From NCBI RefSeq assembly GCF_017355525.1, contig NZ_CP067395.1, forward strand, positions 3,813,001 through 3,877,000: DNA of 64,000 nt, given 5' to 3'. Shown here piece by piece: positions 9,059-17,571 of this stretch. This stretch comes from Lysobacter enzymogenes (GTDB lineage Bacteria > Pseudomonadota > Gammaproteobacteria > Xanthomonadales > Xanthomonadaceae). Each line of letters opens with the position of its first letter. Position 1 is the stretch's first letter. The notes under the pieces are model-generated. The model was given only the letters and a program-made list of their open reading frames with translations, was not told the origin of the DNA and did no database searches. The position numbers and the translations under genes are program-made.

Positions 9059-10051
9059 ATGATCGCAAACGCATTCCGATCCGTTTCCGCCGCGTCCGCG
9101 CTCGCCGCCGCGCTGGCCATCGCAGCCGCTGTCGCCGCGCCCGCCGCTTGCGCGGTGGTACTGACCGGCGAAGTGCGCTCGGTCGGCGCCCAGGCCATCT
9201 ACACCCCGCAGGCCAACACCGCGCCGGTGTCGCTGCGCTATTTCGTGCCGGAAGGGCAGGCGGTCAAAGCCGGCGAGGTGGTGCTGCGCATCGACCCGGG
9301 CCAGGCCGGCACCCAGATTCCCGAACTCGACGCCAAGATCGAACAGGCCCGGGCCAAGGCGGCCAAGGAACTGGCCGAGCTGGAAGTCAAAGCGGTCGAC
9401 GCCGAAGTGGCGCAGGCCGAGGCCGATGCGGCGCTGGCCACGGCCAAGATCGAAGCGGCGATTCCGCGCGGCCTGATCTCGCAGCTGGACTACGACCGCC
9501 ATCAGGGCGAACTCGACAAGACCCAGCGCGAGCAGCGGCTCAAGCGCGAACTGCTCGACGCCGCGCGCGCCGCGGTCGCGCGCCGGCGCCAGGACGGCGA
9601 TCTGGAAACGCGCAAGCTCAGCGTGCAGCGCGATTACTACGCCGCGCTGCTGCGCCAGTCGGAAGTGCGCGCCGAGCGCGACGGCATCGTCCTGCACGGC
9701 TTCAACAACAACTGGATCGGCGGGCGCATCGACGAGGGCAGCTCGACCATGCCCGGCAGCAAGGCCGGCGAGGTGGTCGGCAGCGGCGGCGCGATGCAGG
9801 TGCGCGCCTGGGCGCTGGAACCCGACCGCCCCGGGCTGCGCGTCGGCCAGGACGTGCAGCTGAGTTTCGACGCGCTGCCGCAGCGCGAGTTGCGCGGGCG
9901 CATCGCCGCGATCGCCGGCGCGCCCGACCGCAAGCCCGAATGGGGCGAAGGCCGCTACTTCAGCGTCGACATCGACCTGCCGGCCGGGCACGGCCTGGCG
10001 CTGCTGCCGGGCATGAGCGTGCGGGTGACCGCGGCGGGAGCGCACCGATGA
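9059..10051 (+). CDS. HlyD-family periplasmic adaptor 1 of the ABC exporter operon
   Basis: The 330-residue product starts with a long Ala-rich signal sequence. It has a biotinyl-lipoyl-like segment (YFVPEGQAVKAGEVVLRIDP, near residues 60-80) and a coiled coil of Ala/Glu/Lys heptads (about 85-190). A second lipoyl half follows (SEVRAERDGIVLHGF), then a beta-barrel segment ending GLALLPGMSVRVTAAGA. This layout is that of membrane-fusion proteins that link an inner-membrane exporter to the outer membrane. It starts 4 bp after the ATPase stop and its own stop overlaps the next start (ATGA). It differs clearly from the two adaptors that follow. Confidence 0.85.
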   Translation: MIANAFRSVSAASALAAALAIAAAVAAPAACAVVLTGEVRSVGAQAIYTPQANTAPVSLRYFVPEGQAVKAGEVVLRIDPGQAGTQIPELDAKIEQARAKAAKELAELEVKAVDAEVAQAEADAALATAKIEAAIPRGLISQLDYDRHQGELDKTQREQRLKRELLDAARAAVARRRQDGDLETRKLSVQRDYYAALLRQSEVRAERDGIVLHGFNNNWIGGRIDEGSSTMPGSKAGEVVGSGGAMQVRAWALEPDRPGLRVGQDVQLSFDALPQRELRGRIAAIAGAPDRKPEWGEGRYFSVDIDLPAGHGLALLPGMSVRVTAAGAHR

Positions 10052-11025
10052 GAATCCATGCGCTGCGTTGCGCTGTTTTCTTCGCGCTGGCGTCGGCCGC
10101 AACGCTGTCCGCTGCGGCCGCGCCGTTGCGCGTCGACGGCGAAGTCTACGCGCGCCGTTCCTCGCCGCTGATGCCGCCGAACATCGAACGCATGTGGCAG
10201 TTCAACATCACCCAGCTCGCGCCCGACGGCGCGCCGGTCAAGCGCGGGCAGGCGGTGATCAGCTTCGACAGCAGCGACGTGATCAAGCAGCTCACCGAGA
10301 AGCGCAGCACGCTCAAGGAAAAGCAGAGCGAGCTGGAAAAGCTCGACCTGGAACTGGCCGAGCGCGAGCGCACCGAGCGGCTGGCCACCGCCGAGGCGCA
10401 GGCCGCGCTGGAGAAAGCCAAGCGCAAGACCGAGCAGCCGGCCGAGCTGATCGCCGGCGTCGAGTACCGCAAGCTGGTGGTCGCGCGCGAACAGGCCGAA
10501 CGCAAGATGGAACTGGCGCGCAAGCGCGAAGTCCTGTCGGCCGAGCAGCGCCGCCAGGAGCGGCGCCTGCTGGCCGCCGAACGCGACCAGTTGCAGGCCG
10601 ACGTGGATCGCCTGCAGCGCTCGCAACAGGCGCTCGACGTGGTCGCGCCGCGCGACGGGCTGATGATGCACCGAAGCAATTTCGAAGGCGAAAAATTCGA
10701 TGTCGGCTCGCAGGTCTGGGTCGGCCAGACCGTGGCCGAGATTCCCGACATGAGCACGCTGGCGGTGCGCGCGGAACTCGCCGAGCGCGACCTGGGCCAG
10801 GTCAAGGTCGGCGCGCCGGTGCGGATCGTGGTCGAAGGCGGCGCCGGCAGCGTGCTGCGCGGCAAGGTCGCCTCGGTCGGGCGCGCGGTGCGCAGCAAAT
10901 CGCAGGTGCAGCCGGTGCCGGTGCTGGACCTGGACGTGCAGCTCGACGATCCGCGCGCGCCGCTGCGGCCGGGGCAGGCGGTGCGGGTCGAGATCGCGGC
11001 GGCGGCGGCGGGAGCGGCGCGATGA
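10048..11025 (+). CDS. HlyD-family periplasmic adaptor 2 of the ABC exporter operon
   Basis: A 325-residue protein with a cleavable signal peptide (MRIHALRCAVFFALASAATL, then SAAAA). The first lipoyl half includes LAPDGAPVKRGQAVISFDSS. A long coiled coil (about residues 75-205) is rich in Glu, Lys and Arg. The second half reads DVVAPRDGLMMHRSNFEGEK and the barrel region VRAELAERDLGQVKVGAPVR. It starts in a 4-bp ATGA overlap with adaptor 1 and ends in the same kind of overlap with adaptor 3, so translation is probably coupled. Three non-identical adaptors may form a hetero-oligomeric ring, which is inference. Confidence 0.85.
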   Translation: MRIHALRCAVFFALASAATLSAAAAPLRVDGEVYARRSSPLMPPNIERMWQFNITQLAPDGAPVKRGQAVISFDSSDVIKQLTEKRSTLKEKQSELEKLDLELAERERTERLATAEAQAALEKAKRKTEQPAELIAGVEYRKLVVAREQAERKMELARKREVLSAEQRRQERRLLAAERDQLQADVDRLQRSQQALDVVAPRDGLMMHRSNFEGEKFDVGSQVWVGQTVAEIPDMSTLAVRAELAERDLGQVKVGAPVRIVVEGGAGSVLRGKVASVGRAVRSKSQVQPVPVLDLDVQLDDPRAPLRPGQAVRVEIAAAAAGAAR

Positions 11026-12344
11026 GAGCGTTCGGTGTGGATGCGCGGCTTCTGCTGCGGTGCGGCGGCTGGTTGGCGCTGCCTCTCTGGTTGGCCGCCT
11101 GCTCCGGCGAACTCGCGCCGGCCGCGACCGAAACCGTCGCCGCGGCGCCGCTGCGGCTCAGCGTGCGCGGCGAGGGCGAGCTCAAGTCGGCCAAGGCCAC
11201 GCCGCTGAGCGTGCCCGGCCGCAACTGGGCCGCGCGTCAGGTCGAGTGGATGCTGCCGGAAGGCAGCGCGGTCAAGAAGGGCGACCTGATCGCGCGCTTC
11301 AGCGCCGACCAGGGCAAGCAGGAACTGGCGCAGACCCTGATCGACCTGCAGCGCAACCAGCTCGCGCGCGCGGCCAAGCAGGGCGATCTGGACACCGCGC
11401 AGAGCAAGGTCGGGGTCGATCTGGCCCAGGTCGCGGTGCAGTTGGCGATCGCCGAACGCTACGCCAGCGCCGACCTGAGCACGCTGGCGCGCAACGAGGT
11501 GCTCGACGCGGTCCAGGACCGCAGCTTCCTGACCTCCAAGCAGGACATCCTGCAATGGCAGCGCGGCCAGGCCGGGGTGCGCGGCGGCGCCGAGCTGGCG
11601 GTGCTCGACGCCCAGCGCGCGACCTACGACATCGCCGCCAAGACCCGCCAGGCCGACCTGGACGCGCTGGAACTGCGCGCGCCCAACGACGGCGTGCTGA
11701 TGCTCGCGACCAACTGGCAGGGCGACAAGGCCAACATCGGCGCGACCCTGCGCGCGGGTTTCGATTACGGCAGCCTGCCCGACGCGTCGGCGATGGAACT
11801 GGACCTGAGCCTGCCGCAGATCGAGGCGCAGGGGGTCAAGGTCGGCAACGCGGTCGAGATGTTCCCGGTCGGCCGGCCCGAACAGACGATCCGCAGCAAG
11901 CTGTCCTGGGTCGCCAGCGCGGCCAAGGTGCGCAATCAGCAGAGTCCGGTGAAGTATCTGAGCATGAAGGCGCCGATTCCGGCCGAAGCGATCGCGCGCT
12001 ACAAGCTGGTGCCGGGCCAGCAGTTGCAGGCGCGGGTGGTGCTGCTGGACGCGCCCAAGGCCTTGAGCGTGGCCAACGTCGCGGTCGACAGCGACGACGG
12101 CCGCGACTACGTGCGGGTGCGCGACGGCGCCGGCTTCCAGCGCCGCGAGGTCCAGCTCGGCGTGCGCGGGCCGGCGCGTTCGCAGGTGCTGTCGGGCCTG
12201 CGCGAAGGCGATGCGGTGTTGCTGGCCGAAGCCGGCGCGATCGACGCGCCGACCGCCAAGGCCGAAGACGCGGCCAAGGACGCGGCCGCGCAAGACAAGA
12301 AGGCCGCGGCGAAACCGCAACCGGCGCAGGCGGTGGGCCGATGA
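11022..12344 (+). CDS. HlyD/MacA-like adaptor 3, lipoprotein
   Basis: The 440-residue product is the largest of the three adaptors and the only one with a lipobox (LWLAACSG, Cys near residue 27). A lipoyl half (WMLPEGSAVKKGDLIARFSA) is followed by a helical hairpin, the second half (ELRAPNDGVLMLATNWQGDK), a beta barrel, and a membrane-proximal domain (YVRVRDGAGFQRREVQLGVR). The C terminus is a charged Lys/Ala tail. It overlaps adaptor 2 by ATGA and the permease gene by 4 bp. The complete four-domain layout makes it the closest counterpart to MacA. Confidence 0.87.
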   Translation: MRAFGVDARLLLRCGGWLALPLWLAACSGELAPAATETVAAAPLRLSVRGEGELKSAKATPLSVPGRNWAARQVEWMLPEGSAVKKGDLIARFSADQGKQELAQTLIDLQRNQLARAAKQGDLDTAQSKVGVDLAQVAVQLAIAERYASADLSTLARNEVLDAVQDRSFLTSKQDILQWQRGQAGVRGGAELAVLDAQRATYDIAAKTRQADLDALELRAPNDGVLMLATNWQGDKANIGATLRAGFDYGSLPDASAMELDLSLPQIEAQGVKVGNAVEMFPVGRPEQTIRSKLSWVASAAKVRNQQSPVKYLSMKAPIPAEAIARYKLVPGQQLQARVVLLDAPKALSVANVAVDSDDGRDYVRVRDGAGFQRREVQLGVRGPARSQVLSGLREGDAVLLAEAGAIDAPTAKAEDAAKDAAAQDKKAAAKPQPAQAVGR

Positions 12345-13594
12345 GCCGCGCGCTGGGCTGGCTGCCGCCGATCTGGCGCGAAGCGGTCGAGGAACTGTGG
12401 CGGCGCCGGCTGCGCACCTTGCTGACCTTGCTCGGTCTGATCTTCGGCGTCGGCGCGATCGTGGCGATGCAGGCGGTCGGCGAGGGCAGCCGGCGCGAAG
12501 CGCTGCACCTGGTCGAAAGCCTCGGCCTCAACAATCTGATCGCCGAAGCCAAGCTGCAGCAGGACGAGAACAGCCTGCGCGAGATCCGCGCGCGCAGCCT
12601 CGGCCTGAGCCTGGCCGACGCCGACGCGGCGCTGGCGGTGGTGCCCGGCGCGCAGCGCTACGCCGCGGAAAAACCCGTGCGCACCCATTCGGTGTTCAGC
12701 GATCACGGCCGCAGCGACGCGCAGGCCAGCGGGGTCAGCCCGGACTACTTCGAACTGTCGTCGCTGCGCGTGGCCAAGGGCCGCGCGCTCAGCGCCGACG
12801 ACGACCGCGCGCTGGCGGCGGTGGCGGTGCTCGGCCATCAGGCCGCGGCCGATCTGTTTCCGCACATGGATCCGCTCGGCCGCTATCTGAAGGTCAACCA
12901 CGTGTGGCTGCAGGTGGTCGGCGTGCTGGCCGACCGCGACCTCAGCAAGGACCAGTTCGAAGGCGTGCAGCTGGGCCTGGAGAGCAACCGCGTGTACGTG
13001 CCGCTGGCCAGCGCGCGGGCGCGGTTCAAGTTCAATCCGCAGGAGGACGAAATCGACCGCTTCCTGCTGCGGCTCGGCGACCCCTCGCAACTGGCGGCCG
13101 GCGCGCGGGTGCTGTCGACGGTGCTCGGCCAGCGCCATGCCGGCAGCGCCGATTTCCGCCTGGTGGTGCCGCAGCAGCTGTTCCAGCAGCACCAGAAGAC
13201 CCAGCGCATCTTCCGCGTGGTGATGGGCGCGATCGCCGGCGTGAGCCTGCTGGTCGGCGGCATCGGCATCATGAACATCATGCTCGCCAACGTATTGGAG
13301 CGGCGGCGCGAGATCGGCCTGCTGCGCGCGCTCGGCGCGCGCCGGCGCGACGTGGTCGCGCAGTTCCTGCGCGAGGCCACGGTGATCTGCGTCGCCGGCG
13401 CGGCGCTGGGCTTGCTGTTCGGCGTGCTGTTGGCGTATCTGATCGCCGCGTTCGCCGGCTGGCAGGTGGCGTGGGCGCCGCTGCCGGTGTTGCTGTCGGC
13501 GGCGTTCTGCGCGGCGGTGGGACTGGCGTTCGGGGTGTATCCGGCGCGGCAGGCGGCGCGGTTGGATCCGATCGCGGCGTTGAGGCATGACTGA
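12341..13594 (+). CDS. ABC transporter permease, MacB/FtsX type
   Basis: A 417-residue inner-membrane protein with the MacB topology: one N-terminal membrane helix (TLLTLLGLIFGVGAIVAMQA, about residues 27-46), a large periplasmic domain (about 50-285), and three C-terminal helices. The FtsX motif region includes GGIGIMNIMLANVLERRREI and the end PARQAARLDPIAALRHD. Unlike E. coli MacB, the ATPase is a separate protein (8368-9054). There is no outer-membrane channel gene in the operon, so a TolC-type partner would have to come from elsewhere. Cargo is unknown; siderophores, lipopeptides, antibiotics and virulence peptides are known cargo for related pumps. Confidence 0.92.
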   Translation: MSRALGWLPPIWREAVEELWRRRLRTLLTLLGLIFGVGAIVAMQAVGEGSRREALHLVESLGLNNLIAEAKLQQDENSLREIRARSLGLSLADADAALAVVPGAQRYAAEKPVRTHSVFSDHGRSDAQASGVSPDYFELSSLRVAKGRALSADDDRALAAVAVLGHQAAADLFPHMDPLGRYLKVNHVWLQVVGVLADRDLSKDQFEGVQLGLESNRVYVPLASARARFKFNPQEDEIDRFLLRLGDPSQLAAGARVLSTVLGQRHAGSADFRLVVPQQLFQQHQKTQRIFRVVMGAIAGVSLLVGGIGIMNIMLANVLERRREIGLLRALGARRRDVVAQFLREATVICVAGAALGLLFGVLLAYLIAAFAGWQVAWAPLPVLLSAAFCAAVGLAFGVYPARQAARLDPIAALRHD

Positions 13595-13604
13595 GGGGGG
13601 CAAA

Positions 13605-13730
13605 AGCGGGAATAGGGATTAGGGGTTAGGGAACTGCGGGTACGCGGGCGGTCGAGGCATCGCAGTTTCCGGTTGCGGCGGTGTTGTATGCGGGCGTCGC
13701 AACTCCAGTTCCCTAACCCCTAACCCCGCT
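13605..13730. repeat. Long inverted-repeat element, GGTTAGGGAACTG family, copy 1
   Basis: The left arm (13605-13636) contains GATTAGGGGTTAGGGAACTG and the right arm (13706-13730) contains CAGTTCCCTAACCCCTAACC. The internal 70 bp includes GGTTGCGGCGGTGTTGTATG. A second copy in reverse orientation is at 19224-19374. It starts ten bases after the stop codon of the ABC permease gene. No coding capacity; MITE-like or a folded RNA spacer. Confidence 0.8.
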
Positions 13731-13752
13731 CGTGCTGCGCTACGCTTGCGCG

Positions 13753-14742
13753 ATGAACGCTCCCGATACCCCGACGCTCGCCGCCCCCGCCTACACCGAC
13801 ATCCTCGCCGCCGCCGCGCGCATCGCCGCGCATGCGCACGCGACTCCGGTGCTGACCTCGCACGCGCTCGACGAGCTCGCCGGCTGCCGGCTGCACTTCA
13901 AATGCGAGAACCTGCAGCGCGGCGGCGCGTTCAAGTTCCGCGGCGCCTGCAATGCGGTGTTCTCGCTGAGCGACGAACAGGCCGCGCGCGGCATCGTCAC
14001 CCAGAGTTCCGGCAACCACGGCGCCGCCATCGCCCTGGCCGCGCGCCTGCGCGGCGCGCGCGCGACCGTGGTCGCGCCGCACAACACGCCCAAGGTCAAG
14101 CTCGCCGCGATCCGCGCCTACGGCGCGCAGGTGGTGTTCTGCGAACCCGCGCAGTCCGCGCGCGACGAAGCCACCGCGCGGGTGCTGGCCGACACCGGCG
14201 GCGTGCTGGTGCATCCGTTCAACGATCCGTTGGTGATCGCGGGGCAGGGCACCGCGACGCTGGAACTGATGGCGTCCGCGCCCGGCCTGGACGCGGTGAT
14301 CGCGCCGGTCAGCGGCGGCGGCCTGCTGTCGGGCACCGCCATCGCCGCGCACGGCGCCGACCCGGGCGTTGCGGTCTACGGCGCCGAACCGCAGGGCGCG
14401 CGCGACGCCCACGACTCGCTGCGCGAAGGCCGGCGCATCACCGGCCGCGCCACCGACACGGTCTGCGACGGGCTGCGCGCGGAACTGGGCACGCTCACCT
14501 TTCCTATCCTTGGCTCACACGTGCGCGAGGTGTTGCTGGTCGACGACGCGCAGGCGATCGCGGCGATGCGGCTGATCTGGGAGCGGATGAAGCTGGTGGT
14601 CGAACCCTCCGGCGCGGTTCCGCTGGCGGCGGTGCTGGCGAACCGCGAATTGTTCTCCGGCCGCAGCGTCGGCCTGATCGTCTCCGGCGGCAATGTCGAC
14701 CTCGATCAAGCGGCGCAATGGTTCGCCGCACACGCTTCGTGA
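13753..14742 (+). CDS. PLP-dependent serine/threonine dehydratase-family enzyme
   Basis: The 329-residue product belongs to fold-type II PLP enzymes of the threonine dehydratase/serine racemase group. The Schiff-base lysine is K61 in GGAFKFRGA; SSGNHGAAIALAARLRG and the glycine-rich phosphate loop SGGGLLSG are present. There is no C-terminal regulatory ACT domain, so it resembles catabolic threonine dehydratase (TdcB) or serine racemase rather than biosynthetic IlvA. The probable reaction is deamination of L-Thr or L-Ser to a 2-oxo acid, with racemisation possible. The ATG at 13753 is chosen; an upstream ATG at 13732 would overlap the repeat's end and adds seven unlikely residues. Confidence 0.88.
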   Translation: MNAPDTPTLAAPAYTDILAAAARIAAHAHATPVLTSHALDELAGCRLHFKCENLQRGGAFKFRGACNAVFSLSDEQAARGIVTQSSGNHGAAIALAARLRGARATVVAPHNTPKVKLAAIRAYGAQVVFCEPAQSARDEATARVLADTGGVLVHPFNDPLVIAGQGTATLELMASAPGLDAVIAPVSGGGLLSGTAIAAHGADPGVAVYGAEPQGARDAHDSLREGRRITGRATDTVCDGLRAELGTLTFPILGSHVREVLLVDDAQAIAAMRLIWERMKLVVEPSGAVPLAAVLANRELFSGRSVGLIVSGGNVDLDQAAQWFAAHAS

Positions 14743-14768
14743 CCGGTTTCCGATTCGGTTTGCGTTTG

Positions 14769-14809
14769 TTATGCGGCGCACGTTGAGGACGCGTCCTCGC
14801 GCCGCATAA
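14769..14809. terminator. Strong hairpin downstream of the dehydratase gene
   Basis: Arms TTATGCGGCGC (14769-14779) and GCGCCGCATAA (14799-14809) are perfectly complementary, and the loop itself contains the palindrome GAGGACGCGTCCTC. No T-run follows on the plus strand (AAAAG instead), so it is a poor classical terminator. It may stabilise the 3' end of the dehydratase mRNA. Confidence 0.45.
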
Positions 14810-14840
14810 AAAGACTAAAAACCAGGGCTTTTGTGTGATC

Positions 14841-14864
14841 TTGGTTAGTGTTTTTTGTTAACAC
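14841..14864 (+). promoter_or_regulatory. AT-rich promoter region with GTGTT...AACAC palindrome
   Basis: In an otherwise GC-rich window, 14805-14870 is strikingly AT-rich. It carries GTGTT (14848-14852) facing AACAC (14860-14864) with the nested perfect palindrome TGTTAACA (14856-14863). It lies about 100 bp upstream of the V4R gene and is the likely promoter/operator for that gene and perhaps the MHYT gene. Confidence 0.4.
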
Positions 14865-14963
14865 AACTGGCACGCTGCGCCATCGCGCGCCAGTCCCTGT
14901 CATGACGCGTCGACCGCTCGATCCGAGCGGAACGGACCCGCGCACAGGCCAGGGGAGTTCTGC

Positions 14964-15785
14964 ATGGTGGATGTCGAGTTTCGCGTGGTTTCCGAGCGCC
15001 GCGACGGCCTGCTGCTCGCCTTGGGCCAGGTCGTCATCGCCAACGGTTTCACCCTGCTGCGCCAACGCATGCTCAACAGCGACGAAGGCGTGGTGCTGGT
15101 GATGGTGGTGCGCGGGCCGGCCGATCAACTGCTGGTGCTGGAGGAGAAGCTGGGCACCCATCATCTGGTGCAGAGCTTCGAGGCCTCGCCCTACGAAGGC
15201 GCGTCGAGCGCGCCGGCGCAGGCGCCCGCGCGCTCCGGCAATGGCAACGGTCATGGCAACGGCCACGGCGACGGCCATGCAGCGCCGCCGCCGCAGTCCG
15301 CGCCGCCGGTCGCCTCGGCGCCGATGCCGGCCGGCGCCGCGCCGATCGACATGCAGCGCGTGGAAACGCTGCTGCCCCAGTTGGCGCGCAACTACCCCAA
15401 CATCCTGCTGCAGCTGGTCGCGCTCGAGCGCGAGCTGCCGCCGGCCCAGCGCGAGGCGACCTTGCGCTACATCGGCCAGCGCGTCGGCGCCTGGGTCTAC
15501 AAGCGCGACTTCGCCCTCGGCGGACAGCTGCCGATGGCCGACTCGGTGCGCCGCATCGCCCTGCCGGCGATGCGCCAGCTGGTCCAGGCCGAACTGCACG
15601 ACGACTCGCTGCGCGTGCGCAACAGCCCCTTCTGCCATCGCGGCGAACATGGCGAGTGCTGCCATTTCCTGCGCGGCATGCTCGGCGGCCTGCTCGAAGG
15701 CCAGCACGGCGGCAACGTGCGCGTGGTCGAAAGCCAGTGCCGCAACACCGGCGCGGAGACTTGCCGGTTCGATTTCGAAGCCTGA
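14964..15785 (+). CDS. V4R-domain (predicted small-molecule binding) protein with ACT-like N-terminal region
   Basis: This 273-residue cytoplasmic protein has three parts. Residues 1-80 look like an ACT-type alpha/beta fold. Residues about 85-125 form a disordered linker with GNGNGHGNGHGDGHAAPPP-like low-complexity sequence. Residues about 130-273 match the V4R (4-vinyl reductase) hydrocarbon-binding domain, with the conserved end CHFLRGMLGGLLEG and C-R-N-T-G-x-E-T-C-R-F. Cysteines at the end (SPFCHRGEHGECCHF, ESQCRNTGAETC) could bind a metal or a ligand. V4R domains sense small hydrophobic molecules in signalling proteins. The partner output is not evident; the next gene is an MHYT sensor. 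Confidence 0.75.
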   Translation: MVDVEFRVVSERRDGLLLALGQVVIANGFTLLRQRMLNSDEGVVLVMVVRGPADQLLVLEEKLGTHHLVQSFEASPYEGASSAPAQAPARSGNGNGHGNGHGDGHAAPPPQSAPPVASAPMPAGAAPIDMQRVETLLPQLARNYPNILLQLVALERELPPAQREATLRYIGQRVGAWVYKRDFALGGQLPMADSVRRIALPAMRQLVQAELHDDSLRVRNSPFCHRGEHGECCHFLRGMLGGLLEGQHGGNVRVVESQCRNTGAETCRFDFEA

Positions 15786-15939
15786 CCGGACAGACCGGTC
15801 GACCGCCGCGGCCGGGATCGCCGCGGCGCCACGCGCCGACGTACGCGCCGGCGTGGGATGTCGCCTTGGCGCGGGACGGCGCCCGGGCGGCCGATTGCTG
15901 TTCCTATCCGAAGACAACCCATCCACCAGGGGGTTCGCC

Positions 15940-16683
15940 ATGCCGCTCGACCAAGCGATTCAATGCGTCCACGACCCGTTGCTCGTGATTCTTTCCTATG
16001 TGGTGTCGGTGCTGGGGTCGTTCACCGCCCTGCAGTTGGCCATCGCCATCCCGGGCGCGACCGGCGCGGCGCGCTGGCGCGCCGTGACCGCCGCCGGCAT
16101 CGCGATGGGCGGCGGCGCGATCTGGGCGATGCACTTCATCGCCATGCTCGCCTGCCGGATGAACGTGGAAGTGACCTACGACCTGCCCGTCACCCTGGGT
16201 TCGGCGGTGATCGCGGTGGTGTCGTGCATGGCCGGCCTGTCGATCGCCGGCACCGGCGTGTTCAACTGGAGCAAGCTGATCGTCGGCGGCGTGCTGATGG
16301 GCCTGGGCGTGACCGGCATGCACTACACCGGCATGGCGGCGATGGTGATGCCGGCCGACACCGTCTACAACCAGTCGCTGCTGGTGACCTCCGCCGGCAT
16401 CGCCATCGTCGCCTCGATCGTCGCCCTGTGGCTGGCGTTCAACCTGCGCGGCTGGGCGCAGATGCTCGGCAGCGCGCTGGTGATGGGCGTGGCCGTGTGC
16501 GGCATGCACTACACCGGCATGCTCGCGGCGACCTTCATCCCCGACAAGAGCGCGGCCGCCGCCGGCGGCGTCAGCGGCGGCTACCTCGGCGTGGGCATCT
16601 TCGTGGTCACCACCGCGCTGCTCGCGGCGGTGCTGACGATCAGCCTGCTGCGTCAGCGCCAGCGCGCGATGGTGCGGATCTGA
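15940..16683 (+). CDS. MHYT-domain integral membrane sensor, stand-alone
   Basis: A 247-residue protein of about seven membrane helices, the full MHYT module. Its signature appears as MHFIAM, MHYTGMAAMVMP and MHYTGMLAATF, whose Met/His residues are proposed in the family to bind copper and sense O2, CO or NO. It has no GGDEF, EAL or kinase domain fused, so it must signal through a partner or act as a membrane receptor alone. Start: ATG at 15940, with AGGGGG seven bases upstream; the long upstream frame is a shadow of the V4R gene. It lies 154 bp after the V4R gene in the same direction. Confidence 0.85.
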   Translation: MPLDQAIQCVHDPLLVILSYVVSVLGSFTALQLAIAIPGATGAARWRAVTAAGIAMGGGAIWAMHFIAMLACRMNVEVTYDLPVTLGSAVIAVVSCMAGLSIAGTGVFNWSKLIVGGVLMGLGVTGMHYTGMAAMVMPADTVYNQSLLVTSAGIAIVASIVALWLAFNLRGWAQMLGSALVMGVAVCGMHYTGMLAATFIPDKSAAAAGGVSGGYLGVGIFVVTTALLAAVLTISLLRQRQRAMVRI

Positions 16684-16720
16684 TCGCGCCGATCCGGGAC
16701 TGAGCATGCGAGCGTCGAAC

Positions 16721-16758
16721 GCGGCCCGGCGGGCTTACCGCCGGGCCGCGCGCTTTTG
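16721..16758 (+). terminator. Intrinsic terminator of the MHYT gene
   Basis: A perfect 12-bp stem GCGGCCCGGCGG / CCGCCGGGCCGC (16721-16732, 16738-16749) with loop GCTTA is followed by GCGCTTTTG. It lies 37 bp after the stop codon. Confidence 0.75.
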
Positions 16759-16801
16759 CGGGAGGGATTTTCCGGGACGGCCTTCAGCCCCTCCCGCAAA
16801 A
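16754..16801. repeat. Inverted repeat with 13-bp arms
   Basis: TTTTGCGGGAGGG (16754-16766) and CCCTCCCGCAAAA (16789-16801) frame a 22-bp centre containing GGCCTTCAG. It resembles the CTTCAGGCC-type palindromes elsewhere in the window (62693-62766). It may add to termination on the minus strand side. Confidence 0.6.
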
Positions 16802-16914
16802 CCGGCACCGGCTGCGAACGCCCTTCCGCCCTGGCTCGTCGGCCCGGCGCGAATGCGCGATCATGCGCCTGCCCCGCCCCCTTCCCCGACCCAGATTCCG
16901 CAGGACCGCAGCCG

Positions 16915-17340
16915 ATGACCGAAGGCCCCCGCCGCCACGACCTCGCCAGCGAGCTGGTGCTCTCCTACTACGCCGCGTTCAACCGCGGCGACTGGGACGG
17001 CATGCTCGCCACGCTCGGCGACGACGTCGTCCACGACCTCAACCAGGGCGCGCGCGAAACCGGCCGCGAGGCGTTCGCGGCGTTCCTGCGACGCATGTCG
17101 CGGCACTACCGCGAGCAATTGCGCGACATCGTGGTGATGACCTCGGTCGACGGCGCCCGCGCCGCGGCCGAGTACGTGGTGCACGGCGAGTACGCGGTCA
17201 CCGATCCGGGCCTGCCGGAAGCGCGCGGGCAGAAGTACGTGCTGCCGGGCGGCGCGTTCTTCGAGATCCGCGAGGGCCGGATCCAGCGGGTCAGCAACTA
17301 CTACAACCTCGACCATTGGGTGGCCCAGGTCGGCGGCTGA
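16915..17340 (+). CDS. SnoaL/NTF2-like ketosteroid isomerase-family protein
   Basis: The 141-residue product begins with the family pattern LVLSYYAAFNRGDWDGMLATLGDDVVHDLNQG. Later it has YVVHGEYAVTDPGLP, then FFEIREGRIQRVSNYYN and the final W of LDHW. This is the cone-shaped NTF2 fold of nuclear transport factor 2/SnoaL proteins. The family covers isomerases, hydrolases and pure ligand binders, so no reaction is assigned. It has no signal peptide. The ATG at 16915 is preceded by no strong Shine-Dalgarno sequence but fits the domain start; an upstream frame extension is GC-rich noise. Confidence 0.8.
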   Translation: MTEGPRRHDLASELVLSYYAAFNRGDWDGMLATLGDDVVHDLNQGARETGREAFAAFLRRMSRHYREQLRDIVVMTSVDGARAAAEYVVHGEYAVTDPGLPEARGQKYVLPGGAFFEIREGRIQRVSNYYNLDHWVAQVGG

Positions 17341-17571
17341 GCGGCACGCGCTTCGGCGCCTTCCGCCACCGGCGCTGCGCAACGCAGTTCCGGCGTGCGT
17401 GTCGCGTTCCTCGCGAGCGATCACACTTGCGACGCAAATTTTAGGTAGGGCGCGCCAGGGTGAGCCGCGCCGGCTTGCGCTTTTACCTGTGGCGGACGCG
17501 TGTCCGCCCTTCGCCGCGCGCACGAAGCGCGCCGTGCGCGCCGCGAAGCTCACCTACCAGGAACCCGAACC

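Noticed and set aside
15241..15939. A much longer version of the MHYT gene starting near 15241
   Set aside because: The upstream part is an out-of-frame shadow of the V4R gene; AGGGGG before the ATG at 15940 marks the true start.
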